From the NCBI RefSeq assembly GCF_003024685.1, contig NZ_PYLQ01000022.1:1-44303 (forward strand): a stretch of 44,303 bases of DNA. Direction: 5' to 3'. Under the pieces are notes generated by a model. The model was given only the letters and a program-made list of their open reading frames with translations. It did not search any database and was not told where the DNA came from. The DNA comes from Faecalibacillus intestinalis. Lineage in GTDB: Bacteria > Bacillota_I > Bacilli_A > Erysipelotrichales > Coprobacillaceae. Below are positions 25,251 to 33,400 of the stretch, piece by piece; within the stretch, counting starts at the first letter, position 1; each line of letters starts with the position of its first letter. Position numbers and translations under genes: made by a program.

Positions 25251-26267
25251 TTACATGAACTTTAGATACGCTTTTAAAACTTTTAAATGGGCAGTTGATA
25301 AAGGTAAAGCCTCTATTTCCTCTAAAGTATACATTCCTTCTATTTCATGTTCTAAAACAAAATGATAAACATGCATAAACCATGTACGATGACTAAAAAC
25401 ATGTTTAATATCTTTAATATGTGCTTGAATTATTAAATCTTGATGATACTTTTCTTGAAAAGAAGAAACAAAACTATAGGGACTTTCAACATCATATTGT
25501 ACAAAACCATAAAAATTTTCTAATAATCCTCCTGGTGGATTTTGAATAAGTAAATATTTATCTTGATAAGTGATGATTCCTGTAATATAACTTATCTCTT
25601 GTTTTTTTATTTTTTTTATATTAATAGGTAAAACATCCGTTTGTTTATTTTTAAAAGCTAAACATTCTTTTTGAATCGGACAACGAGAACAAAGTGGATG
25701 GACAGGTTTACAAATCGTTGCTCCTAAATCCATCATTCCTTGATTAAAAGCAGAAGCATCTTGATTTAAAATCAATTCTTGAACTATTTGATAGATTTTC
25801 TTTTGTACTTTTGTTTCTGCTATATTTTCTTTAAGCAAATAATAACGACTGATAATTCTTAAAACATTGCCATCTACAGCTGGAACTTGCTTTCCATAAG
25901 CAATTGAACTAATAGCACCGGCAGTATATTCTCCAATTCCTTTTAAAGATAAAATATCATTATATTCATAAGGAAATTTCCCTTGATATTTTTCAACAAT
26001 TATTTGAGCACTTTCATGTAAATGCTTCGCACGTCGATAATATCCTAAACCTTCCCACATTTTATAGACTTCTTCTAAAGAAGCACTGGCAAGTTCTTCA
26101 ATTGTAGAAAAGTTTTCTAGAAAACGCTCATAATAAGGGATAACTGTTTCTGTCGTTGTTTGTTGTAACATAATTTCACTGATCCAAATATGATATGGAT
26201 CTTGGTCTTTTCTCCAAGGAAAGTCTCTTTTATTTTGTTGATACCATTGTATTAATTGTTTTTGCAT
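25251..26267 (-). CDS. mutY: Adenine DNA glycosylase
   Basis: MutY removes adenine mispaired with 8-oxoguanine. With ATG 26267 as start (AAAGGTGAAAAGA before it) the protein has 338 residues. The catalytic Glu31 is in SEIMLQQT. The helix-hairpin-helix LKGIGEYTAGAIS lies at about 108-121, and catalytic Asp132 is in VPAVDGNVLR. The iron-sulphur ligands are Cys186, Cys193, Cys196 and Cys202 with the standard 6-2-5 spacing. The C-terminal NUDIX-like domain with FSHRTWFMHVYHF recognises 8-oxoguanine. A GTG three codons upstream (26276) is an alternative start. It is probably the first gene of the row that continues with the SseB-like gene. Confidence 0.95.
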   Translation of the reverse strand: MQKQLIQWYQQNKRDFPWRKDQDPYHIWISEIMLQQTTTETVIPYYERFLENFSTIEELASASLEEVYKMWEGLGYYRRAKHLHESAQIIVEKYQGKFPYEYNDILSLKGIGEYTAGAISSIAYGKQVPAVDGNVLRIISRYYLLKENIAETKVQKKIYQIVQELILNQDASAFNQGMMDLGATICKPVHPLCSRCPIQKECLAFKNKQTDVLPINIKKIKKQEISYITGIITYQDKYLLIQNPPGGLLENFYGFVQYDVESPYSFVSSFQEKYHQDLIIQAHIKDIKHVFSHRTWFMHVYHFVLEHEIEGMYTLEEIEALPLSTAHLKVLKAYLKFM

Positions 26268-26307
26268 TCTTTTCACCTTTATTTATTTTAAAGGATATTA
26301 TTTCTTT

Positions 26308-26338
26308 TGAAAAGAAAAATATGGCTTTCGCCATATTT
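26308..26338 (-). terminator. Terminator of a vanished small gene upstream of mutY
   Basis: On the minus strand AAATATGGC pairs with GCCATATTT across GAAA, a stable tetraloop, followed by TTTTTCTTTT. It starts at the stop codon of the short remnant at 26337-26405. Confidence 0.8.
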
Positions 26339-26405
26339 AAAGTAACATTAATAATGTTCCACCAACAAGAATCAAAAATCCAATTAATGATTTCTTATTT
26401 AATTT
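26337..26405 (-). pseudogene. C-terminal remnant of a small membrane protein, cut by the IS1595-type element
   Basis: Twenty-two in-frame codons encode KLNKKSLIGFLILVGG followed by TLLMLL and a TAA. This is a typical single membrane helix with a basic start. A terminator follows at once. The frame ends exactly where the inverted repeat of the insertion element begins (26407), and no start codon lies between. On the other side of the element there is only the terminator of the CapD-like gene and about 15 AT-rich bases. The gene was therefore probably short, with its start removed by the insertion. Low to moderate confidence. Confidence 0.45.
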
Positions 26406-26406
26406 T

Positions 26407-27524
26407 AATAAAAGACCACCTTTCTCATACTAAGCAGACAAAAATTGTTTTTCATAAGCAAGTACAGAATTTGTTATTTGTTTAAAAGTAACAGGTGTTG
26501 ACATACTAATATACTTTTTCACTTTATCCATAATTCTTTTACCTGAATATCGATGATTTATTCTCCATTCTTGTTCGGATAAGAATAATGGTAAATCACG
26601 TTTTTTAACTAATCTATATAAGTGATTGATATTTGATTGAATATTTCCTGTAAAAGTATTCAACCACTTTAATTTATGATTTTCCTTTGTATAATCTACA
26701 ACACTGTTTTCTAACTGTGCTAATTTATTTAAGCAAAAAAATGCTTTATCTCTATCACAGTTGATTACTATAGTTGGGTCAAACAAACATTTTTCTTTGA
26801 GATATTCTTCGATAGGTTCACCTTTATAGTTCGGTAAAGTATGAAGCTTAACATATTGGGGATAGTTGTTATCTTCTAAAGTAGACAATATTAAAAGCGT
26901 TGGTTGCTTATTTTCAGAGTCTTTCCCACGTTTTCCTTTATGATGTCCACCAATTTCAAGAATATCGATTTCATAAAATGAGCTTTGTAAAATCTTAGAA
27001 TTATTACTTTCAGCCATCAAAATTCTACATTTTTTACTAAATTTACGTGCAGTTTTCACATTAGCATCCATGTAATTAGCCAATTGATTTCCATTAACTC
27101 CATTATTGGAATTAAAGAAAACATATAAGCCAATAAGAATTTTAAGCAAAGATAGATTAGAATCCTGAAAAATAGTATTAGCTAATAAAGAATGTTGATG
27201 TCCACATTTTTTACAAATGAGGAGATAGCCATTCTTAACATTCTTTCTTTTGACTAAGTAATAATCATGACAATCACATTTATCGCAAGACAAGCCAGTA
27301 GGCCATTTTAAATTCAAAAAGAAATTAATTTGTCGATCTTCTTGACCAAATTGATTAATAAAGTCAACTAAAGAAATTTTTTTAGGTTTTACAGTACTCT
27401 AGTTATATCCTCAACTTTCTATTTTGATTACAAATATATTGTAGAACAAAATAGTAAATGAAGCTGCTTATTCAACTCTTTTAACACCTAAATACTGTAG
27501 TTATGAGAAAAGTGGTCTTTTATT
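26407..27524 (-). mobile_element. IS1595-family insertion sequence
   Basis: A 1118-base element is bounded by 23-base inverted repeats: AATAAAAGACCAC then CTTTCTCATA (26407-26429), and its reverse complement at 27502-27524. The two ends match at 22 of 23 positions. It contains one transposase gene on the minus strand and a non-coding stretch of about 100 bases before it. No clear 8-base target duplication is visible next to the ends, which suggests an old insertion or borders slightly different from those drawn. Confidence 0.8.
26430..27317 (-). CDS. IS1595-family (ISXO2-like) transposase
   Basis: The N-terminus has a zinc ribbon with two CxxC pairs (CDKCDCHDY, then LICKKCGHQHSLL), the family's DNA-binding part. 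A DDE core follows: YEIDILEIGGHHKGKRG, then VINCDRDKAFFCL, then the block NIQSNINHLYRLVKKRDLP with SEQEWRINHRY. Compared with the usual EVDExxxGG motif the second acidic residue is replaced. The only start codon in frame is TTG 27317. Similarity to the family (KKISLVDFINQFG) continues upstream to the in-frame TAG at 27399-27401 without any ATG, GTG or TTG. The original start is probably mutated, so the copy is likely weak or dead. Confidence 0.8.
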   Translation of the reverse strand: MNLKWPTGLSCDKCDCHDYYLVKRKNVKNGYLLICKKCGHQHSLLANTIFQDSNLSLLKILIGLYVFFNSNNGVNGNQLANYMDANVKTARKFSKKCRILMAESNNSKILQSSFYEIDILEIGGHHKGKRGKDSENKQPTLLILSTLEDNNYPQYVKLHTLPNYKGEPIEEYLKEKCLFDPTIVINCDRDKAFFCLNKLAQLENSVVDYTKENHKLKWLNTFTGNIQSNINHLYRLVKKRDLPLFLSEQEWRINHRYSGKRIMDKVKKYISMSTPVTFKQITNSVLAYEKQFLSA

Positions 27525-27539
27525 TAATATTTTAATATA

Positions 27540-27569
27540 CAAAAAAATCTAACATTTGATTGTTAGATT
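27540..27569 (-). terminator. Terminator of the CapD/EpsC-like gene
   Basis: On the minus strand AATCTAACA pairs with TGTTAGATT across 6 bases, then seven T. The stem overlaps the stop codon. Confidence 0.9.
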
Positions 27570-29130
27570 ATTTGATACCATGTGTTGTATTTTCATCATA
27601 ATGATATGTATCAACCATTTGATGAACTTCTTTTCTAATATTACTATCTTCATCATAAGCCACTTGATAAAGATGATCTAATTGATCAAAGAAATCATGA
27701 GATAACTCAATAGGTTTACCAATATGAATCATCTTATTAGGTGTTGTTTGCATACCTTCTTCTTTCATCAACATTTCTTCATACAACTTTTCACCAGGTC
27801 TTAGACCGATAAATTTAATTTCAATATCTACATCTGGCTCTAATCCCGATAATTTAATTAAGTTTTTAGCCATATCTAAAATCTTAACAGGTTTTCCCAT
27901 ATCTAAGACAAAGATTTCCCCACCATGAGCATACGCTCCTGCTTGTAATACAAGCGAAACAGCTTCAGGAATCGTCATAAAATAACGAATAATATCAGGA
28001 TGAGTAATAGTAATTGGCCCTCCATTTTGAATTTGTTTTTTAAATAATGGAATAACTGATCCATTAGATCCTAATACATTTCCAAAACGTACAGCTACAA
28101 ATTCTGTTTTTGATTTCTTATCAAATGATTGAACAATCATTTCACATAATCTTTTTGAAGCACCCATAATATTGGTTGGGTTAACAGCTTTATCTGTTGA
28201 AATTAAAATAAACTTTTTAACTCCGTATTGATCTGCAGCTTTAGCAACATTTAAAGTTCCAAAAACATTATTTTTAATTGCTTCATGTGGTGCATCTTCC
28301 ATTAAAGGTACATGCTTATGAGCTGCTGCATGATAAACAATATCTGGATGGTAATAAGCAAATAAATCATTGATCTTATTTTGATCTCTAACAGAAGCAA
28401 TCATTGTTTCTAAATTTAATTTAGGATATTTACGTTGTAATTCTAATTGAATATCATAAGCATTATTTTCATAAATATCTACAATAATTAATTGTTTAGG
28501 ATGACTCTTAGCAATTTGTCGACATAACTCACTACCAATAGATCCTCCACCACCAGTAACCATGACAACTTTATCTTGAACATATCCCATAATTTCTTCT
28601 AAGTTTACTTTAATAGGATCTCTTCCAAGTAAATCTTGAACTTCTACATCTTTTAATTTTTCTAAAGTAATTTCATCATTTAAGAATTGATAAATACCAG
28701 GTAATTTTTTTAATTTACATTTAGTTTCTTTACAAATATTTAAAATTTCAGAAACTTCTTTATCATCAATAGAAGGTAAAGCAATATAAATTTCATCTAC
28801 ATGATATTTTTCAGCTTGTTGCAAGATTTCATTTCTTCCTCCAACAACAGGTACATTATGGATTCTTCTTCCTTTTTTAGATAAATCATCATCAATAAAA
28901 CATACCACTTCTTTATTGATTTTTGGTGTAACTAATGTTTCTCTTAAAATCTTTTCACCAGCTGAACCAGCACCAATAATCATGACACGACTTTCTATAT
29001 GTTCTCCTCTACCTAATAAATGGTGTCTAGTAGCATATAATCTTAAAAAACGATATCCAAATCTAGCTCCACCAACAAGCATAAGCAAGATAAGTAAATA
29101 AAGGAACACCGTACTAATAGGTGGTGTCAC
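27568..29130 (-). CDS. CapD/EpsC-type UDP-sugar 4,6-dehydratase, N-terminally truncated frame
   Basis: These membrane enzymes convert UDP-GlcNAc to a 4-keto-6-deoxy sugar for capsule or glycan synthesis. The frame from GTG 29130 gives 520 residues: one membrane helix, a first nucleotide fold (IIGAGSAGEKILRE, about 52-63), and the dehydratase domain with VTGGGGSIGSELCRQI. The catalytic stretch ISTDKAVNPTNIMGASKR has Met in place of the usual Tyr, as in WbpM/PglF-like enzymes. RPGEKLYEEML ends the core. The family has four membrane helices before this point. They are encoded upstream in the same frame back to about 29371 but lack a start codon. GTG 29130 has no clear ribosome site. The gene is probably inactive. 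Confidence 0.75.
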   Translation of the reverse strand: MTPPISTVFLYLLILLMLVGGARFGYRFLRLYATRHHLLGRGEHIESRVMIIGAGSAGEKILRETLVTPKINKEVVCFIDDDLSKKGRRIHNVPVVGGRNEILQQAEKYHVDEIYIALPSIDDKEVSEILNICKETKCKLKKLPGIYQFLNDEITLEKLKDVEVQDLLGRDPIKVNLEEIMGYVQDKVVMVTGGGGSIGSELCRQIAKSHPKQLIIVDIYENNAYDIQLELQRKYPKLNLETMIASVRDQNKINDLFAYYHPDIVYHAAAHKHVPLMEDAPHEAIKNNVFGTLNVAKAADQYGVKKFILISTDKAVNPTNIMGASKRLCEMIVQSFDKKSKTEFVAVRFGNVLGSNGSVIPLFKKQIQNGGPITITHPDIIRYFMTIPEAVSLVLQAGAYAHGGEIFVLDMGKPVKILDMAKNLIKLSGLEPDVDIEIKFIGLRPGEKLYEEMLMKEEGMQTTPNKMIHIGKPIELSHDFFDQLDHLYQVAYDEDSNIRKEVHQMVDTYHYDENTTHGIK

Positions 29131-29441
29131 CGGACAAATCGTACATAAAATACAATAAAAAATCGTACTTAAAACTGATGCTATAATAACATTTAATAAT
29201 TCATTGACAGAAGCATATCTCCATAAACTGTCATATAATCTTAATAAGACAAAAAAGATTAAGCTACTTACAATTAAACCACTTAATAAATAATAAGAAT
29301 ATCGTAAAAAGCTTAATTCTATATGACCATTATAATGTCCAAAATAAAAATAACAATAATTATTTTGTTCTTTTTACTAAACGACATTATTTGACACTCA
29401 ACGACACTATCATTCATTTTTTTGTATTCAAATACTACCAT
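29131..29441 (-). pseudogene. Detached 5' part of the CapD/EpsC-like gene
   Basis: ATG 29441, behind AAGGAT, opens a 40-codon frame (to TAG at 29319) that ends in KKNKIIIVIFILDIIMV, the start of membrane helix 1 of the family. In the next frame, without a start codon, the sequence continues as GHIELSFLRYS, LIFFVLLRLYDSLWRYASVNELL and on into the 27568-29130 frame. LYDSLWRYAS is the family's conserved loop after helix 2. About a dozen residues of helix 1 and its loop are missing between the two pieces. A small deletion with frameshift near 29320-29340 therefore explains the break. Confidence 0.75.
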
Positions 29442-29483
29442 ATCAATATCCTTAATACAATTCATTTCTATTGATTTTTCAAA

Positions 29484-29508
29484 CTAATTGATAGATAATA
29501 TCAATTAG
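29484..29508. promoter_or_regulatory. Inverted repeat in the leader of the CpsB-like gene
   Basis: CTAATTGATA and TATCAATTAG are perfect 10-base arms around GATAA. They end 4 bases before the GGAGGAGA ribosome site of the gene at 29525. It may be an operator or an mRNA hairpin that affects translation. Confidence 0.55.
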
Positions 29509-29524
29509 TATTGGAGGAGATTTC

Positions 29525-30316
29525 ATGTCTTTTATTGATATACATGGTCATTATGCTTGGAATATTGATGATGGTATGCCATCTTATGAAGATGCAAGAA
29601 AAGCTTTAGAGCTTGCTAGAGAAAATAGAATAAGTGCAATCGTTGCTACACCACATGTAACTCCTGGTGTTCATACTAAAGATGATATTCATGATTTTAT
29701 TCAAAGAATTGATGATTTAAGAATGCTAGCAACTGAATATAATATTGATATATTAGATGGCTGTGAATTATTTCTTAATCATGATTATCAAAAAGCTCTA
29801 GATCAAAATCTTTTTATTCCTATCGAAAACACACAATATGTATTAGTAGAATTTGATGTACGAAAAGAAATAGGAAATGAACAAGAAATAGAAGAAAGAT
29901 TATATGATGTACAATTTAAAGGTTATACTCCTATTATTGCTCATGTTGAAAGATATTTTAAAAATGGACTAGATATTGAAAGAGTAAATAGTTTTATTGA
30001 AAGTGGTTGTATTATTCAAGTAAATGCTACAAGCTTTTTAGGATATCATGGTAAACAAGCTAAAAAAATAGCTTTTCAACTATTAGATGAAGGCTTGATC
30101 CATGTAATTGCTACAGATACGCATCGAGCTACTGGTTCTCGAAAACCTTGTTTAAATAAAATATTTTATTTACTTGAAAAAAAATATAATTATCATGCTA
30201 TTCATACTTTAATGTCAGAAAATCCTTTACATATTTTAAAAAATGAATGGTTAGAACCTGTCTATGCAAGAGAATCATTTTTTAAAAAATTAGCTAAAAA
30301 ACTTAAATCTAAATAA
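29525..30316 (+). CDS. CpsB/YwqE-type tyrosine-protein phosphatase (PHP family)
   Basis: These manganese-dependent phosphatases remove phosphate from tyrosine kinases that control capsule or exopolysaccharide chain length. The 263 residues start with the metal motif IDIHGHYAWNIDDGMPS (His7, His9), followed by VATPHVTPGVH, IIAHVERYF and VIATDTHRATGSRKP, all parts of the metal site. There is no signal peptide. The start has a GGAGGAGA site. It is divergent from the damaged CapD-like gene, and no BY-kinase (CpsD) or transferase gene is near. It may be an orphan from a reduced polysaccharide locus. The family call is firm. Confidence 0.92.
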   Translation: MSFIDIHGHYAWNIDDGMPSYEDARKALELARENRISAIVATPHVTPGVHTKDDIHDFIQRIDDLRMLATEYNIDILDGCELFLNHDYQKALDQNLFIPIENTQYVLVEFDVRKEIGNEQEIEERLYDVQFKGYTPIIAHVERYFKNGLDIERVNSFIESGCIIQVNATSFLGYHGKQAKKIAFQLLDEGLIHVIATDTHRATGSRKPCLNKIFYLLEKKYNYHAIHTLMSENPLHILKNEWLEPVYARESFFKKLAKKLKSK

Positions 30317-30319
30317 TTC

Positions 30320-30347
30320 AAAAGGAGTCAACAAAGACTCCTTTTAT
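30320..30347 (+). terminator. Terminator of the CpsB-like gene
   Basis: AAAAGGAGTC pairs with GACTCCTTTT across AACAAA; a T-rich tail follows. Confidence 0.9.
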
Positions 30348-30393
30348 TTATTCCTATAAAAACTTAAAAAGTAAGCGTCAATTTATAAGCATA

Positions 30394-30438
30394 GAATAAA
30401 AGAAGTTTAACAACTTTTATTGTTTAAACTTCTTTTGT
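30394..30438 (-). terminator. Terminator of the GH16 glucanase gene
   Basis: AAAAGAAGTTTAA (30398-30410) pairs with TTAAACTTCTTTT (30424-30436) across 13 bases. It lies 7 bases after the stop codon on the minus strand. Confidence 0.82.
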
Positions 30439-30444
30439 AATTTA

Positions 30445-33400
30445 TTAAAATACTTTTTTCTTTTTTAAGATAATAATTGCTAGTAATGATACCAAACATC
30501 CGATTGTAAGTAATTCAACTGGTGTTTGATCACCTGTTTTTGTACTCTTTTGAGTTGTATTTTTGACAACAGTCGTCGTAACATTATTTGTTTTATTGTT
30601 TGCATCATCTTTTTTATCAGTCGTTGGTTTTTGATTTGTATTGTCGTCTTTAGAATTATCTACTGTAAATGTTGTTTCAACATTTCCTAATGTAGAAGTA
30701 ATTTTAATAGTATATTCTCCATTATCTAATGTTTTTAAATATTCTTCACTTAAAATAATGTTTACTTTGTTAGAAACATTTTCAATTGTATAGTATTTTG
30801 TATCTAATTCTTTACCATTAACAAATACTTTTAAAACATTTTCTTTAGAAATATTCATTGTAATTTTCAATGGTTTTGAATCTTTAACATCATATTTACT
30901 ATTTTCACCAGCAATAATTTGTGCTCTTTCTTGAACATTAATTAAAGCTGTTCCAACTTTACCATCAATTTCTGAATATTTAACACTTACTTCTTTTGTA
31001 TCTTTTGTGATTTTTTCTTTTGGATTTTCAAATACCCAACCTTCAGGTAATTTAATTGTATCTAATGTATCACCAACGAAACCATTTAATTCTAATCCAG
31101 ATTTTTCTAAATCTTTTTCGAAAACTCTTTCTTCAACTGTAAGTAAAACTTCTCTTCTTGTTCTTGCCTTTGTTGTATTTCCTTTTTCATATACTGTGTA
31201 ATATAAATTATATGTTCCTGGTTTTAATGATTTTAAGGCTTCTTGATCATCTTTACCTGTACATAATAGTGATACATGTGTATTTCCACCAACATTTGTG
31301 AACATTGGTTCATCATTAATAGAGTAATCAACAACAGTTCCTTCATCAACAGTAATACCTGCTAATAAATCTGGCATGTCTCCTTCTGTCATCGTAACAT
31401 CTTTTTCACCACTAATTTTATAAGCATTTGCATAGAAAGTATCCGCATCTTTTTGTTGTTGTTCATTTCTAGCATAGCGAACATAATCTACTTCAAATTT
31501 TGTTCCTGCTAAGTTTTCACCTGCAGCACCAGGCCAAGCTCCACCTAAAGCCAAATTAAATTCAATATATTGCGGTCTATCGATACATTCTAAAGCTCTT
31601 TGATCATCACTATAATCAACTGTTCTTACAATTTGATCATCTACATACCATTCAATTTTTCCTTTTGACCAATTGATTCCAAAAACATGATAATCATCAT
31701 TAAAGATACCACTTGGTAATGTATAACAAGTACCATGTCCAGCATACTTTCCATCATCTTCACCATTAGTACCATAATGAAGTGTTTGATAAACTTGTTT
31801 ATTACCATTAACCCCACCAGCAGTTCCATTACCAATTAATTCCATGATATCTATTTCACCACTATCAGGCCATCCAATACCTTGAGCAATGTTACCATCT
31901 AAATGAAAATCAGAACCTAAGGTCCAAAACGCTGGAAATACTGCTTGACCTTTAGGTAATTTAGCTTTCATTTCAATTCTTCCATATAAGAATTCTTGTT
32001 TACCATGAGTTCTTACACTTCCTGAATCATAAATAACTTTTCTTGTTGTATCTCCTTGTGTTACTTCATATTGATCTTCTGTTTTTCTATTTGTTGCTTT
32101 AATAACTAAATTTCCATCTTCAAGATAAACATTATCTTTACTATTTGTATAATGTTGTTGTTCTAAACCACGAATATGTCCTAATTCATAACCCCAATTC
32201 TTTTTATCTAATTCACTTTCATTAAATTCATCAGCCCATACAAGATTATAATTTTCATCTTCATTTGTCACTTCCGTTAAAGAAACATTATCAACAAATA
32301 CTTTTCCTTTATATGTAGCATCATTTGTTGATTCAGTCCATTTCATAAAACAAACTGTTAAATCAGTAGAATTTTTACCATTAAAAATACTTTCTTGGTC
32401 TCCTGTATCAATATCTAATTCAATATCTTGATATTGTCCTTTATTTTCTTCTGTACATTTTACTGTAATTTCATTGTTATTTACAAGATATTGTGCATTC
32501 TTTTTTAAGTTGACAAACATTGTTTGTCCTACTTCTGTTAATTGCACTTTTGCCTTTAGTTTATATTTTGTATTTTTCTTTAAATTAACTGTTTGATAAA
32601 TATTAGCATTTCCATTATTTTCTGGTAAAAAACCACACCAGCTTCCTTCATATGAACATCCTGGCCATTTTGTAAATCTTGCATTTGTGACTTGCCATGA
32701 TGTACGACTATTTATTTCATAGCCAGATGAAGGATTTGTTCCATTTTCAAAAGAACCATTTTTAATAAGTTCTCGATCTAATTCAATTAAATCTTGTTTA
32801 CCATTAGGTAAAACAGTAAGTATAACTGCTCTTCTTGTTGATGGTTTTGTAGAATCAGTACTACTTCTAGCTGTATAGTATAAGTTATATTTACCCGGTT
32901 TTAATTTCTTTAAACTTTGTTTATCATTTTTACCTGAACAAACTAAATCAACAGAAGTAAGTCCACCTTTTGATTTAAATGAATATTCATTATCAATTGA
33001 ATAATCTAAAATACTATCCTGATCAGAAGTCACACCTTCTAATAAATTAGGTGTTTCACCTTCTGTCATTGTCACATCATGTTCACCATTGATTTTGATT
33101 GCATTTTCATAGTATTCCTTAGAATCTGCTTTTTGTTGAGCATTTTGACCATAATAAACATAATCAATTTCATATTTTTGCCCTGCAAGATTATCTCCAG
33201 CATCTCCAGCCCAGTTTCCACCAGTTGCTAGATTCATTTGAATATATTGTGGTCTGTTAAAACATCTTTTATATTCTTCATTATTGCTATAATCAATAGA
33301 TCCTACAATTTTATTATCAACATAAAATTCCATTTTATTTTTAGACCAATTAAGACCAAAAATATGATAATCATCATTAAAGATGCCTTTTGGTAATGTA

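Noticed and set aside
22346-26267. The Tag, MutY, YdjC and SseB-like genes as a dedicated defence or repair island
   Set aside because: Tag and MutY are common housekeeping repair enzymes. The other genes show no nuclease, restriction or toxin features, and the row looks like ordinary gene packing.
31641-31835. Short open frames inside the glucanase and glutamate synthase genes
   Set aside because: They lie in other frames of strongly supported genes, show biased Met/Val or Ser/Leu composition and lack ribosome sites.
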